This document shows, piece by piece, positions 17,298 through 26,128 of a DNA stretch of 39,430 bases; position 1 is the stretch's first letter; each line of letters starts with the position of its first letter. The notes under the pieces are model-generated. The model saw only the letters and a list, made by a program, of their open reading frames with translations. It was not told the DNA's origin and made no database searches. The stretch is from Acidobacteriota bacterium (GTDB lineage: Bacteria > Acidobacteriota > Vicinamibacteria > Fen-336), in the NCBI GenBank assembly GCA_022340545.1, contig JAJDNV010000015.1, positions 1 through 39,430 on the forward strand, given 5' to 3'. The translations under genes were made by a program, and so were the position numbers.

Positions 17298-18386
17298 GTG
17301 AGTCTGTCCGTCGGGATCGCCGGCCTTCCGAACGTCGGCAAATCCACCCTGCTGAATGCCCTGACCCACGCCAACGCGGCGGCGTCCAACTACCCCTTCT
17401 GCACCATCGAGAGCAATGTGGGCGTCACCCCGGTTCCCGACCCCGATCTGCGGCGCCTCGAGGAGCTCCTCTCCCCGAAGGAGACGGTGCCGACGACGAT
17501 CCGATTCGTGGACATCGCGGGGCTCGTCGAGGGGGCAAGCGAAGGCGAGGGCCTCGGCAACACGTTCCTCGGACACATACGAGAGGTCGACGCCATCCTT
17601 CACGTGGTGCGCTGCTTCGCCAACGACGACGTGGTCCACACCACGGGGGAGCCCGACCCGGTGCGGGACGTCGAGGTCGTGGAAACGGAGCTCCTGCTCG
17701 CCGATCTCGAGACCGCCACGCGCGCGCAGCGGAAGTGGGCCAAGATGGCCCTCACCGGGAAGGACGCCGGCAAGGCCGAGGCCGAGGCCTTCGCCCGGGC
17801 GGTGGAGGCCCTGGGCCGGGGAACGCCGATTCGGGCCGTCGACTTCTCCGCGGAGGAGCGTGAGCTCCTGAGCGAGGCCAGGTTCCTCACCGCCAAGCCG
17901 AGTCTCTACGTCGCCAACACGGACGAGAGCGACCCCACCGGGAAGGGCCCTCTGCCCTCGGCCCTCCGCGAGGCCATGGGCGCCGAGCGCGTGCTGCCGG
18001 TGGCGGTGGGGATCGAGGAGGAGATCTCCGAGCTCGAGCCGGCGGAGCAGCAGGAGTTCCTGAAGGAGCTGGGTCTGGAGGAGACGGCGCTGGACCTGGT
18101 GGTGAGCGCCTGCTACCGGCTCCTCGGGCTGATCACGTTCTACACGATCGCGCACGACAAGCTCAGCGCCTGGCAGCTGCGGCGGGGCGGTGCCGCTGCC
18201 GAGGCGGCGGGCAGGATCCACAGCGACATGGAGGAGGGCTTCATCCGCGCCGAGGTGATGAGCCTCGACGACCTGCTACGGCTGGGCACCCGCCAGGCGC
18301 TGCACGACCAGGGACTGATCCGCATCGCGGGCCGGGACTACGAGGTCCGCGACAAGGACGTGCTTCAGTTTCACTTCAGGGCCTGA
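17298..18386 (+). CDS. ychF: Redox-regulated ATPase YchF (OLA1 family)
   Basis: 362 aa, the family's normal length. The P-loop GLPNVGKST is at residues 8-16, followed by [12 protein letters not shown], the G3-type [17 protein letters not shown], and NTDE where GTPases have NKxD, matching the ATP preference of YchF/OLA1. The C-terminal TGS domain is recognisable from [20 protein letters not shown] to the end, including [12 protein letters not shown]. The protein binds ribosomes and is linked to stress and translation control. The GTG at 17298 is chosen because GGGAGG lies 6 nt upstream and the protein then begins directly at the first strand; the frame continues upstream without conserved sequence. 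Confidence 0.95.
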   Translation: MSLSVGIAGLPNVGKSTLLNALTHANAAASNYPFCTIESNVGVTPVPDPDLRRLEELLSPKETVPTTIRFVDIAGLVEGASEGEGLGNTFLGHIREVDAILHVVRCFANDDVVHTTGEPDPVRDVEVVETELLLADLETATRAQRKWAKMALTGKDAGKAEAEAFARAVEALGRGTPIRAVDFSAEERELLSEARFLTAKPSLYVANTDESDPTGKGPLPSALREAMGAERVLPVAVGIEEEISELEPAEQQEFLKELGLEETALDLVVSACYRLLGLITFYTIAHDKLSAWQLRRGGAAAEAAGRIHSDMEEGFIRAEVMSLDDLLRLGTRQALHDQGLIRIAGRDYEVRDKDVLQFHFRA

Positions 18387-18393
18387 CCGACCG

Positions 18394-18416
18394 GCCCCCA
18401 CCTCGGTGGAGAGGGG
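18394..18416. repeat. Small GC-rich palindrome after ychF
   Basis: The sequence CCCCCACCTCGGTGGAGAGGGG folds as CACC/GGTG with flanking C- and G-runs. It lies in the 37-bp gap between ychF and the next gene. The C-run/GGAGAGGGG pattern resembles the palindromes at 3335-3358 and 8180-8211. Confidence 0.3.
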
Positions 18417-18423
18417 GTAGATA

Positions 18424-18810
18424 GTGTCCACAAGAATCAGATTCAGCGCCCACGGCGTCGATCTCCTCGGCGAGCTCGACGACTCTCCGACCGCCCTCGC
18501 CCTTCGTGAGCGCCTTCCCGCGACCCTCCGCATGAGCCGCTGGGGCGACGAGTACTACGGTCGTATCGCCACGGACCTCGGCGTGGGCGAAGCGGCCGAG
18601 GCCCGCGAGCTGATGGAGGTGGGTGAGCTGGCCTACTGGCCGGTCGGGAACGCCCTCTGCGTGTTCTTCGGCCCCACCCCGGCCAGCGAGGGCAAGGAGC
18701 CGAGGGCCGCGTCCCCCGTCAACCCGATGGGCCGGCTCGAAGGCGCGCTCGAGAAGCTGAAGACGCTCCCGCCGGAGATCGAGGCGACCGTGACGGTCCT
18801 CGAGCCCTAG
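18424..18810 (+). CDS. Cyclophilin-like-fold protein (TM1367 type)
   Basis: 128 aa, cytosolic. The sequence matches the short cyclophilin-like family: IRFSAHGVDLLGELDDSPTALALRERLPATL, a middle LMEVGELAYWPVGNALCVFFGPTPAS and a C-terminal strand EATVTVLEP. Members share the cyclophilin barrel but lack its proline-isomerase residues; their role is unknown. It starts with GTG, has a GGGGGT Shine-Dalgarno, and lies 37 bp after ychF on the same strand, so co-transcription is plausible. Confidence 0.7.
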   Translation: MSTRIRFSAHGVDLLGELDDSPTALALRERLPATLRMSRWGDEYYGRIATDLGVGEAAEARELMEVGELAYWPVGNALCVFFGPTPASEGKEPRAASPVNPMGRLEGALEKLKTLPPEIEATVTVLEP

Positions 18811-19003
18811 CCTCCAGGGGGCATCGGCGCTGGTGGTACGTCACCGAAGTCGGGTTGCTCGCATGGACGTGGTGGCGCGCAGGCGGCCGGGGCCCCCGAC
18901 GAGGACCCTGCGCAGCTTCGAAGCTGTCGGGCCCGCAGTCGGGGTGGCACGCCGAGCGCCGAACGCCCCAGAGGATAGGCACGTCTTCGGTGACGAGACT
19001 CGC
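18811..19003. other. Convergent intergenic region with 14-bp palindrome
   Basis: Between the convergent cyclophilin-fold gene and araA. The only clear structure is the perfect palindrome CAGCTTCGAAGCTG at 18913-18926. No U-tract, tRNA or convincing small gene is visible. Confidence 0.4.
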
Positions 19004-20500
19004 CTAGAGCCCGCGCGTGGTGTGGTAGTACGCCTCGTTCCAGCGCAGCTCCTTCTTGAGCTCGCGCAGACGCGTCTCCTCGTCGATCAGGACGAGCTCG
19101 ATCCCCGCGATCTCCGCGTAGTCCTCGAGGTGCTCGGGGGTCAGGGCCTGGCTGAACGCGGTGTGGTGGGCGCCCCCGGAGTAGATCCACGCTCCCGCCG
19201 CCACCTTGAGGTCCGGTCGGGGAACCCAGACCGCCCGCGCCGTGGGCAGGTGAGGCAGGGGCCCGTCGGGGGCCACGACGTCGATGGCGTTGACGATGAG
19301 ACGGAAGCGGTTGCCGAGATCGATGAGCGAGGCGTTGAGGGCGGGTCCGGCCCCGGCGCAGAAGACCAGGCGGGCGGGGTCGGCCTTGGCGCCGATGCCC
19401 AGGGGGTGGACCTCGAGGGAAGGTCTCCCTTCGGCGATCGTGGGGCAGACCTCGAGCATGTGGGCGCCCAGCACCTTGGTGCCCCTGGGGTCGAGGTGGT
19501 AGGTGTAGTCCTCCATGAAGGAGGTGCCGCCCTCGAGCCCCTCCGCCATCACCTTCATGGCCCGCACGAGGGCCGCGGTCTTCCAGTCGCCCTCGGCTCC
19601 GAAGCCGTATCCGGAGGCCATGAGCCGCTGCACGGCCAGCCCCGGCAGCTGCTCGAGGCCGTGGAGGTTCTCGAAGGTCGTGGTGAAGGCCCCGAAGCCT
19701 CCCTCCTCGAGGAAGGCCCGCATCCCGAGCTCGATGCGGGCCTGCTGGGCCACGTTGGCCCTGGCCGCGTCCGCCACCTTCATCTCGTACTCGGCGGCGT
19801 ACTTCTTCACCAGGGCGTCGACGTCGGCATCCGCGACGTCGCTGATCTTCGCGACCAGATCGCCCATCCCGTAGCCGTTGACCGAGTAGCCGAACTGGCG
19901 CTGGGCCGAGACCTTGTCGCCCTCGGTGACCGCCACTTCACGCATGTTGTCGCCGAAGCGGGCCACCTTGAGGCGACGAGTCTCCGCCCAGGCGCAGGCG
20001 GCCCGGGTCCAGGCGCCCACGCGGTCCTGCACCTCGGGGTCCTCCCAGTGGCCCACCACGACCTTTCGATTCTGCCGCAGCCGCGTGCAGATGAACCCGA
20101 ACTCTCGGTCGCCGTGGGCGGCCTGGTTGAGGTTCATGAAGTCCATGTCGATCTCGCCCCAGGGCAGGTCGCGGTTGAACTGGGTGTGGAGGTGGACGTA
20201 GGGCTTCCGCAGCGCGGTCAGGCCGGCGATCCACATCTTCGCGGGCGAGAAGGTGTGCATCCACAGCACGAGGCCGACGCAGGCCGGGGCGCGGTTGGCG
20301 TCGCTCAGGAGGCTCACGATCTCGTCGGGCGTCTTGACCACAGGTTTGAAGGCCACCCGGCACGGGATCTTCTGCGAGCCGTCGAGCGCGGCGGCGATCG
20401 TCTGGGAGTTCTTCGCCACCTGCTGAAGGGTTTCGGGGCCGTAGAGATGCTGGCTGCCAGTGACGAGCCAGACCTCGGACTGTTTCAGTTGATCCAGCAC
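19004..20500 (-). CDS. araA: L-arabinose isomerase
   Basis: 498 aa, as in E. coli AraA (about 500). It converts L-arabinose to L-ribulose in the cytoplasm with a Mn/Mg ion. The N-terminal [13 protein letters not shown] is diagnostic. The metal ligands fall in FMEDYTYH (Glu), MLEVCPTI (Glu), LEVHPLGIG (His) and GGAHHTAFS (His). The GTG start at 20500 is preceded by GGAGGAGGA at a 7-nt spacing, and the protein then begins a few residues before the first strand. The frame is open far upstream but encodes no conserved sequence there. No araB, araD or arabinose transporter is in the window. The nearest gene upstream, an exported hydrolase 89 bp away on the same strand, could share its transcript. 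Confidence 0.95.
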   Translation of the reverse strand: MLDQLKQSEVWLVTGSQHLYGPETLQQVAKNSQTIAAALDGSQKIPCRVAFKPVVKTPDEIVSLLSDANRAPACVGLVLWMHTFSPAKMWIAGLTALRKPYVHLHTQFNRDLPWGEIDMDFMNLNQAAHGDREFGFICTRLRQNRKVVVGHWEDPEVQDRVGAWTRAACAWAETRRLKVARFGDNMREVAVTEGDKVSAQRQFGYSVNGYGMGDLVAKISDVADADVDALVKKYAAEYEMKVADAARANVAQQARIELGMRAFLEEGGFGAFTTTFENLHGLEQLPGLAVQRLMASGYGFGAEGDWKTAALVRAMKVMAEGLEGGTSFMEDYTYHLDPRGTKVLGAHMLEVCPTIAEGRPSLEVHPLGIGAKADPARLVFCAGAGPALNASLIDLGNRFRLIVNAIDVVAPDGPLPHLPTARAVWVPRPDLKVAAGAWIYSGGAHHTAFSQALTPEHLEDYAEIAGIELVLIDEETRLRELKKELRWNEAYYHTTRGL

Positions 20501-20589
20501 GACTGATTCCTCCTCCCGTTTCCCCGGCTCCGTGTACGCGCCCGGGCATCTGGGTACGTGAGCAGACCCGGCGTCACTCGGGTCACGAA

Positions 20590-21819
20590 TCAACCCTTCG
20601 GGTAGAAGACCGCGTCGAAGAAGGCGATCATCTCTCTCAGGTACGGGACGCCGAACCTCGCGAACGTATCGCGTGTCCTCTGATCCGGCTTCCAGTCGAA
20701 GAACGCGTGGCTGGCCCCCTCGACCTGGACGTATTCCGCCGTCTGGCCCTTGGCCTCGAGGGCCTCGGCGAAGCCCCTCACCATCTCGTCCTTGATCAAC
20801 GGGTCCTCGGTGCCGCGCACGAGGTACTGGGGAATCCTTCTCTCGTCGGCCGCCGGGATGTGGTTGATCGGAGACACCGCCGCCGACCATGCCTCATCCG
20901 CCGCGGGATCTTCGGAGAAATGTCTCAGCGTGGCGAACACACCGTAGCTCGGCGCCGCGACCTGCACCGCGTCCATGATCTCCCGCCTCACCTGGGCGAC
21001 GCTCTTCCCCTCGGGAACGTACGAGGGCATGAACTCGAAGACACCGGGCTTCTTGCCGAAGCCGCCGTCCCCGATCTTGTCTGGCATCGTGGCGACCACC
21101 GCGGACAGGTGCCCCCCCGCACTGTCTCCGGTCACCGCGATCCGCGTCGGATCGGCACCGTACTGGGTCGCGTGCTCCTGAATGTGGGCCACGGCGCCGA
21201 AGACGTCATCAACGAGGTCCGCCATCGTGTTGCCCGTCTCGTCTCCGTCGCCCTTGTCGACCCAACGGTAGTCGACGCTGAACACGACGTACCTTCCAGT
21301 CTTGACGATCTCTCTCGCCATGCCGCGCATGATGTCTTCCGTGTTGGCGCGCCAACCCCCGCCGTGAATGATGACGACGATGGGGAGGCCCTCGGCGCCG
21401 TCAGGGGAGAAGACGTCGTACTTGAGGGGCTTGACACCGGGTTGTGCGTAGACGACGTCCTGCGTCACCGTGAAGCCCTCGAACTCCGTCTCGGGAAGGA
21501 ACAGGGCACCGATGGTCTTGTCCTGGTCGACCGTCACCTCGAGGGTGGGCACCATCGACTCGATGTACATCGGCCCCCAGCGTCCCGGAACGGAGTAGTA
21601 GAGCGAGTCGAGGGCGTAGCCCGGGGCGGGTGTCGCGGTGGCTCTCACCGTCGTGCCTTTGGCCACCTTCCCGTCCTCCGGGAGGGCGGGATCGAGGCTG
21701 AGCGTTCCGTTGACGGGCTCCTTCACGGTCAACGTGAAGGACGCCTCTTCTCCATGGCTCGGGGCGCCCAGCAGCACCAGGGCGGCGAGCGCCGAGAAGA
21801 CGTGCAATGGTCTGATCAT
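20590..21819 (-). CDS. Exported alpha/beta hydrolase with N-terminal InlB-repeat-like domain
   Basis: 409 aa. A Sec signal peptide ([20 protein letters not shown]) is followed by a beta-rich domain (about 25-105) of divergent InlB-B-repeat type: [48 protein letters not shown]. The esterase domain shows the oxyanion HGGG in [14 protein letters not shown], the nucleophile in GDSAGGHL, Asp in GTEDPL and His in GASHAFF. This matches BD-FAE/acetyl-esterase-like enzymes that deacylate sugars or polymers outside the cytoplasm. The start has AGGAGAG upstream. It lies directly before araA on the same strand, which may point to a plant-polysaccharide ester, but the substrate is not shown by sequence. 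Confidence 0.87.
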   Translation of the reverse strand: MIRPLHVFSALAALVLLGAPSHGEEASFTLTVKEPVNGTLSLDPALPEDGKVAKGTTVRATATPAPGYALDSLYYSVPGRWGPMYIESMVPTLEVTVDQDKTIGALFLPETEFEGFTVTQDVVYAQPGVKPLKYDVFSPDGAEGLPIVVIIHGGGWRANTEDIMRGMAREIVKTGRYVVFSVDYRWVDKGDGDETGNTMADLVDDVFGAVAHIQEHATQYGADPTRIAVTGDSAGGHLSAVVATMPDKIGDGGFGKKPGVFEFMPSYVPEGKSVAQVRREIMDAVQVAAPSYGVFATLRHFSEDPAADEAWSAAVSPINHIPAADERRIPQYLVRGTEDPLIKDEMVRGFAEALEAKGQTAEYVQVEGASHAFFDWKPDQRTRDTFARFGVPYLREMIAFFDAVFYPKG

Positions 21820-21969
21820 CGTGAATGCTCTCCTGGTACGGAGTCGTCCGAAACGACGAAAGAAGACCCCTTGACCGACGATTCCGGCATCCTAGCAGAT
21901 TCCCGTCTTCGGGCGCGGTTGTGCAACGAACGAGTTCGGGCCAAGGCTTGCCAGCGGTGCTCCGCGATG
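21820..21969. promoter_or_regulatory. Intergenic region upstream of the exported hydrolase
   Basis: This 150-bp gap separates two minus-strand genes and probably contains the promoter for the hydrolase/araA pair. I see no clear -10/-35 pair on the minus strand and no hairpin terminator for the MatB-like gene. Confidence 0.3.
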
Positions 21970-23466
21970 CTAGACGCGCTCGAACAACTCCCTGACCGCG
22001 GGTTTCGTGACCTTCCCCAGAGCGTTCCGAGGAAGGTCAGACACGAGCTTCAGCCCTCTCGGAATCTTGTGGCGCGAGAGCCGTTCGCGGGCCCACGCCT
22101 GCAGCCCGGCCAGGTCGAGGCTCGCCCCTTCCCGCGTCACCGCCGCCACCGCGACGGTGTCACCCCAGATCTCGTCCTTGACGCCGACGACGGCGCACTC
22201 CTGGATCGCCGGATGCTGGCGCAGCACCTCTTCGATCTCCAGCGCCGAGAGCTTGTGGCCTCCGGTCTTGATGATGTCGACCGATTGCCGACCCAGGATC
22301 CGGTAATAACCATCCTCCAGGACGGCAACGTCCCCGGTCCGGAACCACCCGTCGACGAACGACTCCTTCGTGACCGCCGGCTTCTTCCAGTACTCGGCGA
22401 ACACCGCCGGGCCCCGGACCTGGATCTCGCCGGCCTCGTTCTCGGTCCCGATGAGGTCACCGGACTCCGCGACCAGGCGGACGTCGACGCCGGGCAGCGC
22501 CTGTCCGACCGCGCCGGGCCGCCGCTCTCCGGACAGCGGGTTGGAGAGCGCCATCCCGATCTCGGTCATGCCGTAGCGCTCGAGCAGCGTCTGACCGGTC
22601 AGCTCGGTCCACTTCTCGTGGATCGAGACGGGGAGGGCCGCCGACCCGGAGATCATGAGCCGCATGTGCGCGAAGCCGGCCGCCCACCGTTGGCGGTCCT
22701 CCGGCATCGCGGACTCGAGCGCCTGGATCAGCTTCACGTAGATCGTCGGGACCGCCATGAAGATCGTGTAGGCCTTCTCCCCCACCCGCTTCAGGATCGC
22801 TTCCTGATCGAACGACTCGAAGGCCTCCACGAAGGCACCAGACCACAATGCACAGCTCAGCACGTTGACGATCCCATGGACATGGTGAAGCGGGAGGAAG
22901 AGCGGGATGCGGTCCTCCCCCTGCCACGCCCAGGCCTCGACGAGGGAGGTGATCTGCGCTTCGATGTTCGCGTGGGTCGTGACGACTCCTTTGGGTCGGC
23001 TTGTCGTGCCGCTCGTGTAGAGAATCATTGCGGGACGGTCGGTCGAGATCCCGGGAAGAGCGGCCGGGTTCGCGCCGAGGGCGGCCTCGACCGCCAGCCG
23101 CCGGATGCCGAGCCGCTCGCAGAGAGGCCCGACCCTGCCAATCAGTCGCCGGGGCGCCAGGGCGACACCGACCTCGGCGTCGGTGAGGACATGCTCGATC
23201 TCCGGCTCGGTGGCGGCGAGGCTCAGAGGCACGGCGATGCCTCCTGCGCGCCACGCGCCCCACTGCACGGCCGCGTGCTCCGCGCTCCCCGGAATCAGAA
23301 ACGCTACGCGCTCCCCCCGGAGGTCCGGCCGGCCGTCGAGCAGAGCAGCGCCGACGCGGGCCGACAGACTGAGCAGATCCGAGTACGAGTGGCGAGCCCC
23401 CCGAGAAGCGATCGCCGGCGCGTCCCCGTGGTCTTTCGCCCTCTCGATCAGCCTGATCCCCGCCAC
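21970..23466 (-). CDS. Malonyl-CoA synthetase-like acyl-CoA ligase (MatB/ACSF3 type)
   Basis: 498 aa, cytosolic ANL-superfamily ligase that adenylates a carboxylate and transfers it to CoA. Motifs in order: the P-loop-like YTSGTTSRPKG, HHVHGIVN, ERYGMTEIGMALSNPLSG, GWFRTGDVA, and the A10 lysine in PRNALGKV. The TEIGMALSNPL block with R-PG-VGQALPGVDVR is characteristic of malonate/methylmalonate-activating MatB and mitochondrial ACSF3. The neighbouring MadL/MadM malonate transporter genes, 7 bp away, strongly support malonate as substrate. It begins with GTG at 23466. A malonyl-CoA decarboxylase (MatA) is not in the window, so the malonyl-CoA may go to fatty acid synthesis or to a decarboxylase elsewhere. 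Confidence 0.85.
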   Translation of the reverse strand: MAGIRLIERAKDHGDAPAIASRGARHSYSDLLSLSARVGAALLDGRPDLRGERVAFLIPGSAEHAAVQWGAWRAGGIAVPLSLAATEPEIEHVLTDAEVGVALAPRRLIGRVGPLCERLGIRRLAVEAALGANPAALPGISTDRPAMILYTSGTTSRPKGVVTTHANIEAQITSLVEAWAWQGEDRIPLFLPLHHVHGIVNVLSCALWSGAFVEAFESFDQEAILKRVGEKAYTIFMAVPTIYVKLIQALESAMPEDRQRWAAGFAHMRLMISGSAALPVSIHEKWTELTGQTLLERYGMTEIGMALSNPLSGERRPGAVGQALPGVDVRLVAESGDLIGTENEAGEIQVRGPAVFAEYWKKPAVTKESFVDGWFRTGDVAVLEDGYYRILGRQSVDIIKTGGHKLSALEIEEVLRQHPAIQECAVVGVKDEIWGDTVAVAAVTREGASLDLAGLQAWARERLSRHKIPRGLKLVSDLPRNALGKVTKPAVRELFERV

Positions 23467-23473
23467 GCGCTCT

Positions 23474-24247
23474 CTACCCGAAGAACGCCCGGATCGTCAC
23501 GAACACGATCGAGGGTCCGAGCAGACACCCGAGCCCGGTGTAGAAGGTGGCGGTCATCGCCCCGTAGGGTACGAGCTTCTCGTCGGTCGCGGCCAGGCCC
23601 CCCGCCACCCCGCTGGTCGTGCCCATCAGGCCGCCGAAGACCAGCGCGGAGCGGGGGTTGTCGAGGCCGATGTGGCGCGCGACGAAAGGGGTTGTCGTCA
23701 TGACCAGCATCGACTTGACCAGCCCCGCGGCAATGCTCAGGGCCACCACGTCCGACGTCGCTCCCAGGGCTGTGCCCGTCACCGGCCCGACGATGTACGT
23801 GGCCGCGCCCGCGCCGATCGTGGTCATGCTGACCGGATCGGTATAGCCGAAGAGCCATGCCACCGTTGCCCCCACGGCGAAGGATCCGAGAACTCCGGTC
23901 AGCAGACCGACGACTGCGCCGGCCCCCGCCTTCCGTATCTCGGACAGATGGACGCCGAACGCGGTCGCGATGATCGCGAGATCGCGGATCATCGCCCCCC
24001 CCAGGAGCCCCACACCGGCCAGAACATCGATGTCCGCGACCCCGTGGTCGCCTCCGGTCGCAACTCCACCGGCGTAGGCCAGGACCAGACCGATCAGGAT
24101 CGCGATGGCCGAGCCGTGCACCCGGCCCCGGGTGAGCCGGTCGGAGACGAGGTAGGAGAGCCAGACCGTGACACCGACGAACGCGAACGCGGCGACCAGT
24201 CCATTGCTCAGCAGCACCGACCTGAGCGACTCCACAACCACCGTCAC
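23474..24247 (-). CDS. madM: Malonate transporter subunit MadM
   Basis: 257 aa, close to the 254 typical of MadM. It is an integral membrane protein with multiple hydrophobic helices and the conserved-looking loops YLVSDRLTRGRVHGSAIAI, GVGLLGGAMIRDLAIIATAFG, ATYIVGPVTGTALGATSDV and FGGLMGTTSGVAGGLAATDEKLVPYGAM. In Malonomonas, MadL and MadM together import malonate with sodium ions. The GTG start at 24247 overlaps the TGA of madL (GTGA), with GAAGGAGG upstream. The frame is open further upstream but those codons overlap madL out of frame. It forms a tight three-gene unit with madL and the MatB-like ligase. Confidence 0.9.
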   Translation of the reverse strand: MTVVVESLRSVLLSNGLVAAFAFVGVTVWLSYLVSDRLTRGRVHGSAIAILIGLVLAYAGGVATGGDHGVADIDVLAGVGLLGGAMIRDLAIIATAFGVHLSEIRKAGAGAVVGLLTGVLGSFAVGATVAWLFGYTDPVSMTTIGAGAATYIVGPVTGTALGATSDVVALSIAAGLVKSMLVMTTTPFVARHIGLDNPRSALVFGGLMGTTSGVAGGLAATDEKLVPYGAMTATFYTGLGCLLGPSIVFVTIRAFFG

Positions 24248-24645
24248 GGCCCGTCCTCCTTCGACTCCACCTTCTCCGAGCGGCCCACGCGACTGATGGC
24301 CGGCACCAGGGCGAAGCCGACGCCCACCGCCAGGAAGCCGGCGAGGAGCGCGGCTGGACCACCTTCGACCGCGGCGAGCACGTTCTGGCTGGCGGCCATG
24401 GCCACCACGACGGGGATGTAGATCGAGCTCCAGAAAACGATGCCCTGCCGGGAGATGGGCTTCAGCCTCCCCTGCCCCTGCAGGCGGTCCGCGGCGAGGA
24501 TCAGCAACAGCATGGCGATGCCCACGCCCCCCACGTTGGCCCGGACCCCGATCAGCTCCCCCAGCAGCTCGCCGCAGAAGACCCCGGCGATCATGCAGCC
24601 CGAGAGGAGCGCGACACCGTAGATCACCACCGCGTTGTCTCCCAT
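24244..24645 (-). CDS. madL: Malonate transporter subunit MadL
   Basis: 133 aa, membrane protein of about four helices, the usual size. The N-terminus MGDNAVVIYGVALLSGCMIAG, then FCGELLGELIGVRANVGGVGIAMLLLI and IVFWSSIYIPVVVAMAASQNV fit MadL. It is the small partner of MadM in sodium-coupled malonate uptake. I chose the ATG at 24645; the in-frame extension to 24777 is not hydrophobic or conserved. No strong Shine-Dalgarno is visible, so the start is likely but not proven. It is first in the madL-madM-matB-like operon and is divergent from the exported methyltransferase-fold gene. Confidence 0.88.
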   Translation of the reverse strand: MGDNAVVIYGVALLSGCMIAGVFCGELLGELIGVRANVGGVGIAMLLLILAADRLQGQGRLKPISRQGIVFWSSIYIPVVVAMAASQNVLAAVEGGPAALLAGFLAVGVGFALVPAISRVGRSEKVESKEDGP

Positions 24646-24871
24646 CGACGAGGCCGGCCGCCATCCCCCGGGCCCCGCGGGGTGCAATGCCGGCCCGCTA
24701 TTGTCTCTCGAGTCGATTGATCTGCAGTCTGGCACTCCCAAGGCAGACCCGACCGGCCGCCGTCCGGGCCCCCTCACTCAACCATCGGACTGTCCCACCA
24801 GTCCAAGGAGGTGTGGAGTCGCATCCGGCTCACCCGGTGGGGGGCTCTGCCGCAATTCCAGGGAGGGGATC
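24646..24871. promoter_or_regulatory. Divergent intergenic region madL / methyltransferase
   Basis: 226 bp expected to carry promoters for madL (minus) and for the exported methyltransferase-fold gene (plus). I see no clean sigma-70 pair, inverted-repeat operator or riboswitch in it. Confidence 0.3.
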
Positions 24872-25537
24872 ATGCTGATCGGCCGTCTCGTTCTTCTCGT
24901 GCTCGGCGCCCTCGTCTTCAACCTCGGCTCTCCCCCGGCTGTGGCCCAGGAGGCATCCAACAACGAGCTGGATGCCCGGGTCAGGGCCTTTCTGGAGGAG
25001 CGACAGGGCCGGTGGCGAGAACTGAACATCCCGACGAGGGACGGTCGGTTCCTGTACGACATGATCGTCGAGCACGGGTACACGCGAGCCCTCGAGATCG
25101 GAACCTCCACCGGACATTCGGCCATCTGGATCGCCTGGGCTCTCAGCAAGACCGGAGGCAAGCTCATCACTCTCGAGATCGACCAGGGACGACACAGGGA
25201 GGCCCTCGAGAACTTCGAGCAGGCCGGAGTGTCGCCATACATCGACGCCCGTCTGGGCGATGCGCATGAGCTGGTCAAGCGGCTCGAAGGGCCCTTCGAC
25301 TTCGTCTTCAGCGATGCCGACAAAGGCTGGTACACGCAGTACTTCATCGACGTCGCGCCGAAGATGGTCCCCGGAGGCTGTTACACCACCCACAACGTCA
25401 GGACGCGCGGGCGAAGAGGGAGGGGGTCCAGCCAGGGGTATGTCGACTACCTGATGAGCCGGCCCGACTTCGTGACGACGGTCGAGAGCTCGGAGACCTC
25501 CGGAATCGCCGTCACCTGCAGGAAGTCTGATGAGTGA
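24872..25537 (+). CDS. O-methyltransferase-fold protein with a Sec signal peptide
   Basis: 221 aa. Residues 1-25 form a strong signal peptide (GRLVLLVLGALVFNLG, likely cut after AVA at 25). The remainder is a class I SAM methyltransferase of the catechol/caffeoyl-CoA O-methyltransferase type: motif I E75-IGTSTGHS, an acidic strand end LEID, and the metal-site pattern D148-A-D150-K with N175 in THNV. Normal relatives are cytosolic, where SAM is available, so export is unusual. ATG 24872 follows a GGGAGGGG Shine-Dalgarno; earlier in-frame starts would place the hydrophobic segment internally. If exported it may bind rather than methylate, or use SAM outside. It is divergent from madL and converges with the lipoprotein gene. 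Confidence 0.75.
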   Translation: MLIGRLVLLVLGALVFNLGSPPAVAQEASNNELDARVRAFLEERQGRWRELNIPTRDGRFLYDMIVEHGYTRALEIGTSTGHSAIWIAWALSKTGGKLITLEIDQGRHREALENFEQAGVSPYIDARLGDAHELVKRLEGPFDFVFSDADKGWYTQYFIDVAPKMVPGGCYTTHNVRTRGRRGRGSSQGYVDYLMSRPDFVTTVESSETSGIAVTCRKSDE

Positions 25538-25597
25538 GTACGCTCCTCCCAATACTGACTGACGTCGGAATCAACCCACATCGCCGATAGAAGGCCC

Positions 25598-25614
25598 CGC
25601 CCCTGACCGGGGCG
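25598..25614. terminator. Hairpin between convergent genes
   Basis: CGCCCC (25598-25603) pairs with GGGGCG (25609-25614) around TGACC. It lies between the convergent methyltransferase-fold and lipoprotein genes and may serve as a bidirectional terminator. There is no U-tract. Confidence 0.35.
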
Positions 25615-25669
25615 CGTGAAGACGGACACTCCCCAGGTGCGGGGACTCAAAGCAGTCGGGCGCTGGTGC

Positions 25670-26128
25670 TCAGTCCCAGCTTCGGATGAGCACCCAGTTG
25701 TTGTCCTTGTCGACCGTCAGCAGGGCCCCCCGGGGGTATTTCGTGCCTTCGAGCGTGATCGGCTGAGTGACCACGATCCGCGAGCCGAAGCACTTGATCG
25801 CCGGATCGTTCCCGGCCCGTTCGTACTGTTGCCCCTTCTGGGACGTTGACACCATGAAGTTGCCGCTGCGGAGCACGCGGTGGAGATAGACAACGGTCTC
25901 ACAGTACTTTGCGTTCCTGTCCCCGACTGCCGACAAGACCTCCTTGTAGCTGGGTGGCGTGGGTGTCGGCTCCGGGGTGGGCGTCGGCTCCGGGGTGGGC
26001 GTTGGCGTGGCCGTTTCAGCCGCCACCTGCTCGGGGGCTGCTTTTTCGGCGGGAGCGCTGCACGCGCTTGCCAGGGCCACGGCGAGTGTCAAGCTGATCA
26101 GTGCGATCGGCAGATTCCGACGGGTCAT
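25670..26128 (-). CDS. Small lipoprotein with Thr-Pro-Glu-Pro repeat linker
   Basis: 152 aa. The signal peptide PIALISLTLAVALASAC ends in a lipobox-like A-S-A-C, giving a lipid-anchored protein. A Thr/Pro/Glu linker follows (residues about 40-60), then a compact domain of about 90 residues containing two cysteines (YCETVV and IKCFG) that could form a disulfide, ending in beta strands with KDNNWVLIRSWD. I do not recognise the domain. The ATG at 26128 is preferred over the GTG directly before it because AGGAGG is then 6 nt away. Function unknown; convergent with the exported methyltransferase-fold protein. Confidence 0.75.
   Translation of the reverse strand: MTRRNLPIALISLTLAVALASACSAPAEKAAPEQVAAETATPTPTPEPTPTPEPTPTPPSYKEVLSAVGDRNAKYCETVVYLHRVLRSGNFMVSTSQKGQQYERAGNDPAIKCFGSRIVVTQPITLEGTKYPRGALLTVDKDNNWVLIRSWD
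25960..26013. repeat. 18-bp tandem repeat in the lipoprotein linker
   Basis: Two near-identical 18-bp units (25960-25977 and 25978-25995) and a degenerate third encode the TPTPEP linker of the lipoprotein on the minus strand. The copy number could vary by slippage. Confidence 0.7.

Noticed and set aside
18811-19003. tRNA or small RNA gene in the convergent gap
   Set aside because: No cloverleaf or T-loop consensus could be assembled; only one 14-bp palindrome is present.
20501-20890. 130-codon N-terminal extension of araA
   Set aside because: It overlaps the upstream hydrolase gene in another frame, has no conserved sequence, and a strong Shine-Dalgarno precedes the GTG at 20500.
20707-23703. 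998-codon plus-strand open frame
   Set aside because: It is the antisense shadow of the hydrolase and MatB-like genes; the product is Arg/His/Asp-rich with no domain.
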